A stretch of DNA of 64,000 bases from Hemibagrus wyckioides (Eukaryota > Chordata > Actinopteri > Siluriformes > Bagridae): assembly GCF_019097595.1 (NCBI RefSeq), contig NC_080715.1, positions 5,394,573 to 5,458,572 of the forward strand, in the 5' to 3' direction. Within the stretch, counting starts at the first letter, position 1. The number at the start of each line of letters is the position of its first letter. A model generated the notes under the pieces. That model saw nothing but the letters and a program-made list of their open reading frames with translations, searched no databases and was not told the DNA's origin. Made by a program: the position numbers and the translations under genes. Below are positions 48,831 to 59,639 of the stretch, piece after piece.

Positions 48831-49520
48831 AGCTGAAGTTATCCGAGGAAAGGTGGAAAAATAAACGAGACAGGTGCGGAGATGGAAAAGTGGAAAAGTT
48901 TGACAGGTTGCAAAGAGGAAGTCGGTCAGCTATAGGGTTGCCAGATTGTACTTTAATAATCTTCCAGTTAATGTAAATTTGATTCGTGTGGTTCTTGTGC
49001 TAAACATATATCACTAGTCCTTTCCAAAAGGTTACGGATGTAATCAAGACAAAGCTGGTTAGCTATTTGAAAGTCGGGGTCATTTTTTAAACAGTGCTTT
49101 TAAAGATTTGTAAATCGACCCGAATCTGGCAACCCGTAAAAAAGCGCTGTATGGTAACTTTTTTTTTTTTTTTTTTGAGAAGTTTTTTTTTTTCCATTTG
49201 TGACCAATGCTGATCTCCTAATGAATGCGTCCCGATCACTGTCTTATCGGAAGACACCCGAGTCATTTAGGAGCTGTCTGTCTTCGGAAATTATCTCAGA
49301 GGCAGTTATTTGGTTTATTTGCTCTGCTTTTGGGATCCTTTATCCATTCACCTTTTAAGCATTTTCACAGGGGGGAGACCAGACAAGGTAAACATTTTAT
49401 TACTGACAGATTGACATGCATTTCTAAACACTTTCTTTATAATCCAGTAGCTTTGCATACTGTTATAGTTTGTACTTATTATTATAATGAAAGCCTATTA
49501 CATATCCTATACATGCAGTG

Positions 49521-49530
<10 letters not shown>
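48831..49530. other. Unique sequence with a possible signal-anchor open frame
   Basis: It contains two of the CTGGCAACC copies (48935-48947 inverted, 49123-49135). A plus-strand frame from ATG 49225 has a basic start and hydrophobic stretch and meets GTAAAC at 49387. Evidence for a gene is weak. Confidence 0.4.

Positions 49531-49560
<30 letters not shown>
49531..49560. repeat. (GA)n microsatellite
   Basis: Fifteen GA units directly after a short TATATATA run. Confidence 0.95.
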
Positions 49561-49563
<3 letters not shown>

Positions 49564-49729
49564 CACTAATAAACACTAATAGTGTTTAATATTCAGTATT
49601 CAGGAGAAGGTGTCATGGTCCTCCTGGGCAGAGTGACAATGTGTAAGGCACAATTTCTCTCAGCTCCAACCTACCACCTAATTAATCCACAAACTCTTTA
49701 AATGTACATTTATTTCGTAAAAATCCTAC

Positions 49730-51115
49730 CACACAGGCTTTATTCATACGCGTGTTAACCCGTCATCTGCTTTCAGAGTGAGTTTAACACCGAGTTGATC
49801 CAATGCTCTCTAGGTGTTCATTCTGTAATGCTGTAAAGGGTTAATCCAACACTAAGGCATGAATCTGGCTGAGAAAAAGAAATTAAACAAAATGTTAGTG
49901 AATATGCAGACGTAAAATTCAGTGCTGAAATCCAGATTCTGTGTTAATTCGATCCTGAACAGTGTAAATGTTAATTCGACTCCATTTCAGGCTTTACTTT
50001 AACACTGTAATGAACGTTTTGTAGCTTTGAGAGTCTATTCAACACTTGTTGAGTTCACTGAACGCTGTACGAGTTATTTCAACAATGTAGGTGTTTCAGG
50101 ACTGCAATTAATGCCCATAATATAGGAATTTTCAATGCTTTTAAGTGCTCTAAGTGTTAATCCAAGTCTATAGGTCTTCCTTTAGTACTTTAGGTCTTAG
50201 TTGAGAGTAATTGAAACCCTGTAGATTATATAATCCAGGTGTTAATCCAGTGCTTTAGGTGTTGATCGAATGATTTAAGAGTTGCTTCAACACTGCGGAT
50301 TGTAATTTAGTGCTGTGAGAGTTGATTAAACATTGTAGGATGTAACTGTGTGCTTTAGGTGTTTTGGGTCTTTATACAGCAATACAGATTATAATCCAGT
50401 TCCTTACGTGTTAATCCAGTGCTGTAAAATTTAAGTCATTACTGTATTTTAGAATCCAATGTTTTAAGGTGTTAATTCTACACTGTGTAGATTATCGTTC
50501 CAAGGCTTTTAGGTGTTAATTGTACACACTGTAGATTATAATCTCATGTTTTTGGTGCTAATTTAACAGGTTGCTGATGGTAACCCAGTTTTAGGTGTTG
50601 ATCGTACACTTTGTAGATTAGCGTCCGAGTGTGTTGGATGGTGAACATACACATTGTTGATTATAATCCAAGTTGTTTTTAAGGTGTCAATTCTACATGT
50701 TGTAGATTATAGATCCTGTGTTTTGTGTGTGTGTGTGTTATTTCTACACACTGCAGATTATAATCCAGTCTTTTCTGTGTCATTTCTACACATTGTATAT
50801 TATAATCCAGTGTTTTGGGTGTTATTTCCACACATTGCAGATTATAATCAGGTGTTTTTGGTATTAATTCTACATTTTGGAGATTAGACTCGTGTTTACT
50901 GTGTTAATTCTACACTTTAGAGATTCCAATCCAGTATTTTTGTTGTTAATTTGACAATTTGTAGATTATAACCCAGTGTTTTAGGTGTTAGGTAGTTCTA
51001 CACTGAAGATTATAATCCAGTGTCTTTGGTGCTAATTCTACACTTTATAGATTATAATCCAGTGTTTTAGGTGTTAGTTCTACACGGCAGATTCTAATCC
51101 AGTGCTTTAGGTGAA
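49730..51115 (+). repeat. Degenerate 40-50 bp minisatellite
   Basis: The unit is approximately TTGTAGATTATAATCCAGTG followed by TTTTAGGTGTTAATTCTACAC. Copies are clearest at 50,520-51,110. Leftward they become very diverged (49,730-50,500), keeping only AATCCA...GTGCT..AGGTGTT words. A (GT)n run (50724-50737) is embedded. Unit length drifts between about 40 and 55 bp. Confidence 0.85.
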
Positions 51116-51678
51116 GACTTAGGTGTATAATTTTACCCTCTTAATCTAGTTGCTAATGAATTATTTAGATTTTTTAACTCACACATCACCAATCTGACCC
51201 TGGATCATAAAAAGAAATAAATAAATAACTCTCTAACAACTAAGGCGAAGGCAAGGGCGAGCAAACAGTAGGCCGCAACGTGATTGGACCGTGTTTTAAC
51301 ACATGATGCACTGGACAGTCAATTTTTTACAGCACATGGAACACCATGTCACATAAACTGCACCGAAGGAGTGGTGAAAAACATGAGCTGGTAATTAGCG
51401 CTCGTTTTAAACGACCAGAAATCCTATTCAGGAACTCATTAGGAACTCCTAAACTGTGAACCTTCAGACCGTGCGTGGTCGAGGTGCCTCGAGGGCCGTG
51501 GAGCTCTTCATCCTCGCCTCATTAACGTGCCTCTTTTTTCTATTATGTTACAAATGATCCTGTAATTATTCAGCTTTCATTTCTTTTTAAACACAAACTC
51601 GCAGCTGTGTAGTAAAGAGTCTTAGATTGGACGAGGATTGGTGAAAGTAGGAATTATTCATCATGCAGGTTCTTAAAC

Positions 51679-51711
<33 letters not shown>

Positions 51712-52355
51712 CTTTAGCAAATTAGACTCTAGGTGCAGAGGCCCCGCTGTCTGTGTGCCTGTGCACGTGTGAGAGACTAAAGTAGACACATCCTTTCGAT
51801 TTTGAAATCTATTTAACATCGAAAACATCGAGCATGCAGCCAGTCCTGCTGTGAGCGCTGTCACCTGATATACTGATCATCTTTAAAAACTCTATTATTA
51901 TTTTTTAAAAAATAATCGACATTACTTACTTTATCATTCATCATGGTAATGATATAAACTCCAGCATCTAAATTTCAATCACAGTTTATAAAAAGATATT
52001 AATTTATTTATTTTTTTAAATTCTATTTATTTATTTATTTATTTATTTATTTATTATATAAAGGTTTATTTGGACGGAAGACATGATTCATCATTCGCAT
52101 TTTGCTTCATTTTTATTTATTTTTTGTTGCTTTGACATTAATTCAGGTGTTTTTAAAAAATGACACGTTTTAGTGAACCTAGTGTGAGGCTTCGCTAATA
52201 ACAAACGCTCCTCAAGGCCTCGTTTAATAAAACGGAAAGTTTTTTTTTCACGGCGGGTAAGAAAGCGAGACATCTTTTATCCTGTAACAGAGGAAAATAA
52301 ATATATAAATATCAAAATATATAATAAAAAAAATAAAAAATCAAGGCCTCGTTCT
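51116..52355. other. Unique sequence, possible regulatory DNA
   Basis: 51,240-51,620 is higher in GC and complexity than its surroundings and has no repeat signature. (AC)n lies at 51680-51710 and (TTTA)n at 52021-52056. No gene is recognised. Confidence 0.45.
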
Positions 52356-52371
52356 TGACGTCATGACGTCA
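52356..52371. promoter_or_regulatory. Tandem pair of perfect CRE sites
   Basis: Two complete palindromic TGACGTCA octamers abut (52356-52363 and 52364-52371). TGACGTCA is the consensus binding site for CREB/ATF-type bZIP factors. A CACCATGGG context starts about 25 bp downstream (ATG at 52399). Confidence 0.6.
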
Positions 52372-52825
52372 GATTTAAAAACGCTTTGTTTGGACACCAT
52401 GGGAAAAGGAGAAAATAAGAACTTGGAGAAATGTCTCTGTTCTGGATTTTTAGATGATGTTATTCAGTAATTTGTGAATTTATGGTGAAGAGAATGTCAT
52501 GAGAAACAAAAAGCGAGAGAGAGAGAGACAGAGATGACAGTTTGTCTTTACCTTCTCTAACCTGCACCTCCTCCATTTTCTACTGTGTGAAAACCTTAAA
52601 AAAAAAAAAGTGAAAGGTACGATGGCCCGCAGCTCGATTTTTTTTTTTCTTTTTTCCTCTGTGAAATACGTGTGGACTATATATAGTGCAAGACGAGATG
52701 TTTTAGTCTTAGTTTTGTAGAAGATATGAGTCATCTCGTAGTGCTTCATCGATATGGTGCATAATATGGATTATTTTTTTAGATTATTAAGTCATACATT
52801 GACTCCTGAGGCAGGGGTTCGGTCC

Positions 52826-52860
<35 letters not shown>

Positions 52861-53246
52861 TCATCGACGTGTGACTTTAGTTAATGAGATAAACAGGGAC
52901 ATGATTAAGATTAGTAGAAGATTGTGATATATTGTATTATATTATATTATATTATATTATATTATATTATATTATATTATATTATATTATATTATATTAT
53001 ATTATATTATATTATATTATATTATGTAGATCTAGTGAAATCCTAAGAGTTCACTCTCCTCATCATCGTACATTGCTTAGCCATTTCTATCCTCCTTACA
53101 GTACGTCCTGTGGTCATTATTACATCTCATACGTCTAAACCCAGTGCGTGTGTGGTCACGTTTACACAAAGACCGAGCATTTGGTTGCGCGTCCCAGATT
53201 CACAGCTCAGATCTCTTGACGGCTTCTGTGTTTCTCCTCTCCACAG
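52372..53246. other. Sequence between the CRE pair and the candidate exon
   Basis: It contains a GAT run (52825-52861) and an (ATTAT)n array (52930-53027). 53030-53246 is unique and ends in the polypyrimidine tract and acceptor of the candidate exon. Confidence 0.5.
52930..53027. repeat. (ATTAT)n pentanucleotide microsatellite
   Basis: About 19 units, same AT-only pentamer as at 40687-40804. Confidence 0.97.
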
Positions 53247-53295
53247 CTCGGCCCCCGCATCACGGTCATGGAGGCAACTGATGGCTATCTAGCGA
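53247..53295 (+). CDS. Candidate first coding exon, Helios (ikzf2)-like
   Basis: The exon is preceded by TTTCTCCTCTCCACAG and followed by a perfect donor, GTAAGT. After a 21-bp leader the ATG (53268-53270, context CGGTCATGG) opens MEATDGYLA and the exon ends one base into the next codon (phase 1). The Helios N-terminus as I remember it, METEAIDGYITC, aligns with a two-residue gap and the shared DGY core, and the paralogue Ikaros also has a phase-1 first coding exon. Helios is a zinc-finger transcription factor acting in T-cell and inner-ear development. The diagnostic zinc fingers are not in the window. Nine residues are too few for certainty. An unrelated first exon or a chance match remains possible. 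Confidence 0.38.
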
Positions 53296-53435
53296 GTAAG
53301 TTTGGCTTCTGTCTCTTTTCTGTCTTGCCATGTTTTGCTTCAGTTGGGAAATGAATCTCAACGCCTGATTATTTTTGTAACGGGTGTAAAATCTTTGGGA
53401 TTGTTGTTTTCTTTTGCTTTTTTTTTGTTTTCCTT

Positions 53436-53477
<42 letters not shown>

Positions 53478-54332
53478 CTGGTGTGTGACGTGACGCTTGC
53501 GCAATTCAAAGAGTTTGCGTTCCGTTGTTATTGGAAAAAAAAATGTCTTTGCAGATCAAAAGGAAAGTTTGTTGTTTTTTTTTTTTCAGTCGTCATTATT
53601 TCCAGAACGACCTAAAGTTTTGAGTTGTGCATAATAAAAATGAAATAAAATAAATAAAAAAATATGGGATAGAAATAAAACTGCTTTACATCGTGTGTGT
53701 GTTTGTAGTAGTAGTACCGTGTGACACTATGTGTATCTGCATCTGTTTAATATTCCAAATAACTTTATCTATATTCTAAACCTGAAGTGGGCGTGGCCTA
53801 ACTGAACACGTTTTTCTTTCTTCTTTTTTTATTTATTTTTTCTTTTTAATTGAGGATGCTTTTTTTGTTGTTGTTGTTGTTTTTTTTTTAATTTTGCTCC
53901 GTAAATAACTTTTATCTATTTTATTTGTAACATTTTCTGACAAATTTAATATTTTTTTTTTCGAAACCTTTTTAAATGAAACGTTTCTATAGAAACAGAA
54001 CATTTCCAATAAGAGGTCCTTCATCCTTGATGCATTACTGCTCACGATGGAAATGACCAAGTCGTTTACAGATGCAGTACAGTGTGTCTTTCTGGAAGTC
54101 TTTTGTGTGTGTGTGTGTGTGTAAAATCAGACCATTGATCGATCTTTGAATAAATATAATAAACCTCTTAACTTCTGGCATGATGTTTCCTCCTCCTCGC
54201 TGATCGGAAACGTGCCGTTGTACAGGTGTTCCTATTCAAGTGGCCGGTGCGAAAGTATACATGCTTATGCACTGAGCTGAACTGGCAAATCAGCGTACAG
54301 TTATCAGCCAATTAGGAAACAGTAAATAACAT

Positions 54333-54363
<31 letters not shown>

Positions 54364-54449
54364 TTTGCAGCCTCGGAAATGTCAAGTCTAGTCATGTATT
54401 GTCACACAACTGACGTTCGATAAACACTGAGCTGTGGAAATATCCTGCT
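53296..54449. other. Putative intron: unique sequence and microsatellites
   Basis: (GAT)n at 53436-53476, T-rich runs at 53820-53960, (TG)n near 54104-54122 and (TTTA)n at 54330-54366. No exon is recognised. Confidence 0.5.
54219..54250. mobile_element. Tc1-type transposon terminus
   Basis: TGTACAGGTGTTCCTATTCA followed by AGTGGCCGGTG matches the terminus of the Tc1-type family also seen at 18127-18460 and 57632-57690. Only the end is left. Confidence 0.55.
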
Positions 54450-54450
54450 A

Positions 54451-54489
<39 letters not shown>

Positions 54490-54514
54490 GCTCGCTCGCT
54501 CTCTCTCTCTCTTT

Positions 54515-54571
<57 letters not shown>

Positions 54572-54657
54572 TCTCTCACACATTCTCTCTTTCTCTCTCT
54601 CACTCTGTCTCTGTGTCTCTCACAGTCACTCTCTCTTCTCTCTCTCTCTGTCTATCG

Positions 54658-54710
<53 letters not shown>

Positions 54711-54712
54711 CC
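54450..54712. repeat. CT-rich microsatellite tract
   Basis: About 260 bp of (CT)n with CG and TT interruptions. The Arg/Glu-rich minus-strand and Leu/Ser-rich plus-strand frames are artefacts. Confidence 0.97.
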
Positions 54713-57059
54713 GTTCTGCTCTCGATTCCTCGTACGACTTCTTATCACCTTCGGTACCAGGTGCGCAGTGGTACCTTCCCACCTCCCCCTGCAGATTCCC
54801 TCAGATGGAACAGTCTGATAAATCAGTGAATTCATGCAGGTGTTCTGGAAAACAGAGACGAGTTTTTACAGTTAGTTGCAAAAGCAGAAAGATTAAGATT
54901 AAGAGCGTGGACGGAATAAAACACGTTTTTTTTTTTTTTTAGTCGTAGGCGAGCTTCACGTTCGATCATGGAATGTCAGAAATGTTCAACCCAAAGAAGC
55001 TCCTAATCCCAGAAACGGAGGAAACAATGACAGTGTGTATCAACATCATGCTCTTGACTACACCTCTGCGTCTAGGGTTTTGTTTCAAAGGTTCTCGCTC
55101 GTCCGTCTCCTGCGGGACCTCCCTATCGCCCGTCCACATTTTTTTGCTTCTATTTCCAGATCCTAACACACCTGACGCTCAGCATTCTGCAACTCTTGAT
55201 TACCTCAAACAGGTGTGCAGGTGTGTGTGTGTGGAAGTGGAAAAGAGCAAAAATGTGGACGGGTTAGAGAGTTAAGAGGACGGCTTAAACCGACTTCATT
55301 TTTTAAAATGATTTCAATTCCTTTCAGCGCCTCGGCTTCGTATTCAGTATTTCATCTTAACGCATGTGACAACAAAAATAGAAAGTATCTCGTGAAACGT
55401 TTCTAGCTTTTTTGATCAAACGAAACACTTGACACGGTTTCATATCACCGAACGATACTTTTCACTTTTGCTTTAATTTCAAAAGAAAAAATCTCTACGT
55501 TCTGCACTGTAATCCTCCATAGCCACGTCTTTAACATCTTAGCATCAGCTAGGAAAACTCCGGCTTCTAACCCAGCTAACGGATATAAATTCGTGAATCT
55601 AAACGTGTTAAATTGAGAATGCCAGCTAAATACACGTCGCTGTAAACGCATACGCTGGATTCATCACTGCAGTTTGGATTGTCTTGCTAGCTAACAGCTT
55701 AAAGGAGAGCAGCAAAGCTAATGATAATTCGCTTTCGGCTAACTTGAGCTAACGTTCAAGCCGTCTGTTTCGGCGCCTTTGCTTTTACTTTCATCCTTTC
55801 AGTCAGTGAAAGTCGGTGAATTTCTCCTCAGAGAGCGAAATATTTGAAGCTGTTCAATGTTTACCACGGTATTTATATTTATTCTCACGAGGAGTTGCAC
55901 TTTTACCTGAATAAATAAGCTATTTCTATCACATCTGCTTTGATCAGACGCTTTTCTGAGGCTGATATCAAGATCAAACCTTTACCCATTTACGATCTGC
56001 TCCTCAGATATCAACAGAAAGAAACCATGTTAGCGAAATAATCATCTGCACTAAATAACGTTCATAAAAACCACTGAGTAAAACCAACACTGTGAACATG
56101 TTTGCAGTTGTTGACTAGAAAATTTCAGAGCTAAAGCTGAAAGACCAACATTTACACCTTCAGCATTCAGAATTTAGCGACATGATTTAGCAGCATTTTT
56201 AGCAGATTCTTTCCTCATTTATTCATATTTTCAGTCATGAATTGAATCAATACTCAAATTCACACAAATTAAATAAACCTCTATACATTTCTAGGTCTGC
56301 TAACTCACTTTTTTACCTCACAAACCTGTAGTTTAGGGTTAGCTAAGCTTGACTAATGCAGTAATTGTAGCATAAATGACTTAATGACTTGGCGCAATCC
56401 AAACATCTGTTTCAGTATGCAAGCTCTCAGTTTAATCCACAAGGCAGACTGTAGGTATTTATTCACCAAATGTTTTTTGTTTCTTTCTATTTGACGCTAA
56501 AACCTTAGCATGATCAAAGGTCACTGTGATTTGCTAGTCCGTTTGTTTGCTTCCTCACATGATCGTAACAGAAGGAAAAACATACCTAGTGTCCCGTATT
56601 GCAATTTTAATGCCAGCATCCTGACTGCTAGGAGGCCGAGTGAACAGGCTACGAACCTTGTTGATAAATTATTTATCCTAATCCATGTGAGGTCTAGACG
56701 TCCAGACGAGGGCTGGAGGAGATGGTACAGCTCAACATCCTTACTCCTGTGGTTTTCTGTTTTTTTTCCCCTCTGACACATATGTAATGTCAGTTTCAAG
56801 TCATTGCTCTGTCCTGGAAGGAAAGGAGGGAGAAAAAAAATCAATACACTGGTAACAGACGTGGACGGATAGTTTTATGTAAAGAGCGCATTTATGGATA
56901 TTATGAAATTCTTTCAAGCTTAAATGAAATCAAAACCAAAATGCAAATCAAAACATATTTTTACGGGAAGATTTATAGATTTATTCTTTATTTATTTATT
57001 ATCCATTAAACAAATGACTTTCTCTAAGGTATGTCTCATTATAACATCATTATAAAGAA
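54713..57059. other. Largely unique sequence, putative intron
   Basis: Few recognisable repeats and several small open frames on both strands. A splice-bounded coding-like segment lies at 55160-55212. The overlapping frames at 56510-56844 on both strands show no domain. Confidence 0.45.
55160..55212 (+). CDS. Candidate small exon, unknown
   Basis: The segment has a strong acceptor (TTTTTGCTTCTATTTCCAG) and a weaker donor (GTGTGC). Joined in phase 1 it is open and would read PNTPDAQHSATLDYLKQ after the shared codon, so it is phase-compatible with the exon at 53247-53295. A TPxxQHxx word also occurs in the second coding exon of Helios/Eos proteins as I recall, but the expected preceding residues are absent. 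I regard this as weak and possibly coincidental. Confidence 0.18.
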
Positions 57060-57205
57060 ATTCAGTTCAATTTCATTTTATCAATGGAATATATAAAAAT
57101 TCAGAATTAAAGTTTTTTTTATTTATATTTATCACTAATGAGCAAGTTAGAGGTGACGGTGGTGAGAAAAAACTCCGCAAGATGACAGGAGGAAGAAACC
57201 TCATG
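57060..57205 (-). mobile_element. Unnamed fish dispersed repeat, antisense copy
   Basis: TTCAGTTCAATTTCATTTTA, ACTAATGAGCAAGTTAGAGG, TGACGGTGGTGAGAAAAAAC and AGGAGGAAGAAACCTCATGA match, inverted, the copy at 46200-46325. Confidence 0.65.
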
Positions 57206-57631
57206 ATCTGAGTGAGATTATAAATAATTTCCTCAATATAACTTTATACATTATAAAATGAAGTGCAATTGTTAAACCGAGAGATTTTGAGCAGTTTATA
57301 AGCCAGTATTTCTCTTTCTGACAAACCCCAGAATGTTTAATGACAGTTTGCAGCAATGGAATTTCTTCCAGCGAATCACACCTTATTATTATTTTCCTCC
57401 AACTGACTTTAACGTCCTCATCTGTTAAAGAGGCATCGTGCAAATACACGTCTGCAGCTAATGTTCATCAGGTTGAACCGAAGGGAAAAATCCACCATAT
57501 GCACAAGGCTGGCAATTTCGTTCCAGTTTGAAACTAGAAGCAGTCAGGGTGGTGCGGAAAGCAAAAAAACATCCAGCAGCAATTCTGATCAGGAGAACAG
57601 AGGGCAAAAACCGGAGCCTTGCAGGAATTTC

Positions 57632-57690
57632 CTGGATAATTGCATGAACGTGCAGGTTGTCCAGTGTTCCTAATAAAGTGAGTGCATGAA
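57632..57690 (+). mobile_element. Tc1-type transposon terminus
   Basis: ATTGCATGAACGTGCAGGTT then CCAGTGTTCCTAATAAAGTG is the end of the Tc1-type family seen at 18127-18460 and 54219-54250. The rest of the element is missing or unrecognisable. Confidence 0.6.
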
Positions 57691-58613
57691 TACATACTGA
57701 ATTTTTTAGTTTCAGAAATTGTTTTTTTCTTTCACTTGAGTTTTTTTCTCATCACCACCACTTGTTTATTTAGGATTAAATAACTTAAATAAGTAAATCT
57801 TTTTTTTATTATTATTAATTAATTAATTAATTAATTTTTTAATTCATTTTTGTGTGTGAAAATATCAGTTCTTAAAAGCACTAAAATAAATACAAAAATC
57901 AGAATTGAATTGAAATACTTTGGCATATATATTTAAAAAATATATTTAAATAATTGTGTATCTGAGAGCAATAGGAAAACTGCTTGTGCCAAATATTAGT
58001 GCGTATATATATAATTAGTTTGTGGTCTGTTTTCCCTTAATTCAAAGAAATTTTTTTATCATCTCTTATCATCTATCAAGGCATCTTTGCTTCAGACATG
58101 TCTTCACTGTCATTTTAAAACTATATCGAAACCTTCTTAGCAAATTGCCGAGACACTAAAAGACACTTAGCATGTTAGTGCGTTGCCTAATGAAGGGCGG
58201 TAAAAAAAAGAAAAGAAAAGAAAAGAAAAGTAGGAGTGTGGTTTGCTTGTGGAACTTTGATCCAAAAGGCACAGAGCCGGGACAGGAAAAACCAGATCCC
58301 GACTCAAAAACCTGCGTGTCTACAACATGCTGCAACCAACGCCGGGAGAGAGGATCCTGTCTTAAAAAAAAAAAAGAAAGAAAGAAAGAAAGAAAGAAAG
58401 AAAAAAACCTCTCTTTTTTCCTCTCTTGTACTGATCTGAGATTGTTGCTGCTTTGCCCAACCCAAACGGGCCACATGCCAAGATAAACTTTTGAACAATT
58501 TCTTTCAAGAGCAGCAAAAGAAGAAAGAATCAGACGAATAATCGTATGCAGTAGATAAGTGTTAATGTCATCAACACTCTGGCTGTCATTATCCTCGTGG
58601 CCGAATATACACG

Positions 58614-58665
<52 letters not shown>

Positions 58666-59210
58666 CCAAATCAGTTGTGTCTTTTTTTAAATTTTATTTT
58701 AATATTCTAGTTGTCTGGTGCATTCGTCTTCTTATCATCCTCCTCCATACGTTCATCCATTAAGATTAAGAAAGTGCATGGAACAATGCCTTTGCTCGTT
58801 ACTTTTTTTTTTCGACTTATGCATTGTGAGTCAGTGAACAATTATGACTCAGCACAGTCCCACACTCACTCCTGTAGTCTCCATTGGGCTTTCCTACAAG
58901 CTCTCGACTTGCATCAGCATGGGGGCAGCCACTCGCCTTTTTAATATTATCCATGCACCCTTGGCCCATGGGAGTCTGTGTGTGTGTGTGTGTGTGTTTG
59001 TGGACTGAATGCTCATTTGTAGAGTAGAACAAGAAATCAGCACGAAGTGGAACAGTTGTAAAACCGTGAAAACCGCACGGTTTCAGAGGACGGAGTGTGT
59101 CATAGCTCCTCAGAGCGATAATCGAGACAGTGTGCTTGATGGATATCAGCTTAGTTTTGCTCCGTGGTTTGCAGTCCTTATCTCTGGACTGGAGTCATCT
59201 GGTTGAGCTG
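57691..59210. other. Putative intron: unique sequence and microsatellites
   Basis: ATTA-rich run at about 57808-57840, AAAAG run at 58201-58230, (AAAG)n at 58374-58402, (TA)n at 58619-58661 and (GT)n at 58977-58998. The Lys/Glu-rich frames at 58156-58620 come from the AAAG runs. 58,700-58,960 is more complex and carries two AP-1 sites. Confidence 0.5.
58827..58851. promoter_or_regulatory. Pair of AP-1 consensus sites
   Basis: TGAGTCA (58827-58833) and TGACTCA (58845-58851) are both perfect AP-1 heptamers with starts 18 bp apart. The second reads TGACTCAGCA, also a Maf-type half site. Function is inferred only from sequence. Confidence 0.4.
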
Positions 59211-59241
<31 letters not shown>

Positions 59242-59639
59242 TTGCCCTGGGCTGACAAGTCGCTCTTCTTTGCCAAGACCGATCTAATTCCCTATAAAGG
59301 CAGACCGGAGTGGGAGGCCACAGCTACCTCTCTGTGCTGTTATGGAAAATCCTCCCCTTCTCCGTCACTCAAATCGGAGCACTCATTCGTTTCCCGTTGC
59401 CAGGGGACTGACGGTCACCTGAGATTTCCCTCAACCCCGGCGTGGAAACCAGACACGGACTCTGCGATTGGGTCATTGTCTATCATTGACTCTCTTCCCG
59501 ACTCTCTCTCTCTCTCTTAACATACTCATGAAAGTTGAACATGTTCTATGAAGTCTTATAACCTCTTATGACAACTCCAAGCTTCAGTGTGTTTTAAATC
59601 AGTCGGTGGCCTGTTAGCCCTTTCCCTCATATCTGTGCT
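59211..59639 (+). other. High-complexity block, possible conserved non-coding element
   Basis: After a short (CT)n run (59211-59236), 59,240-59,515 has balanced base composition and no repeat signature. It stays open in one plus-strand frame (ADKSLFFAKTDLIPYKGRPE and onward) with no recognised domain, ending in another CT run. It may be conserved regulatory DNA or a chance open frame. Confidence 0.35.

Noticed and set aside
56510..56844. Overlapping 88- and 107-codon frames on opposite strands
   Set aside because: No recognisable domain in either, and no splice or start context. Reciprocal open frames here are probably chance.
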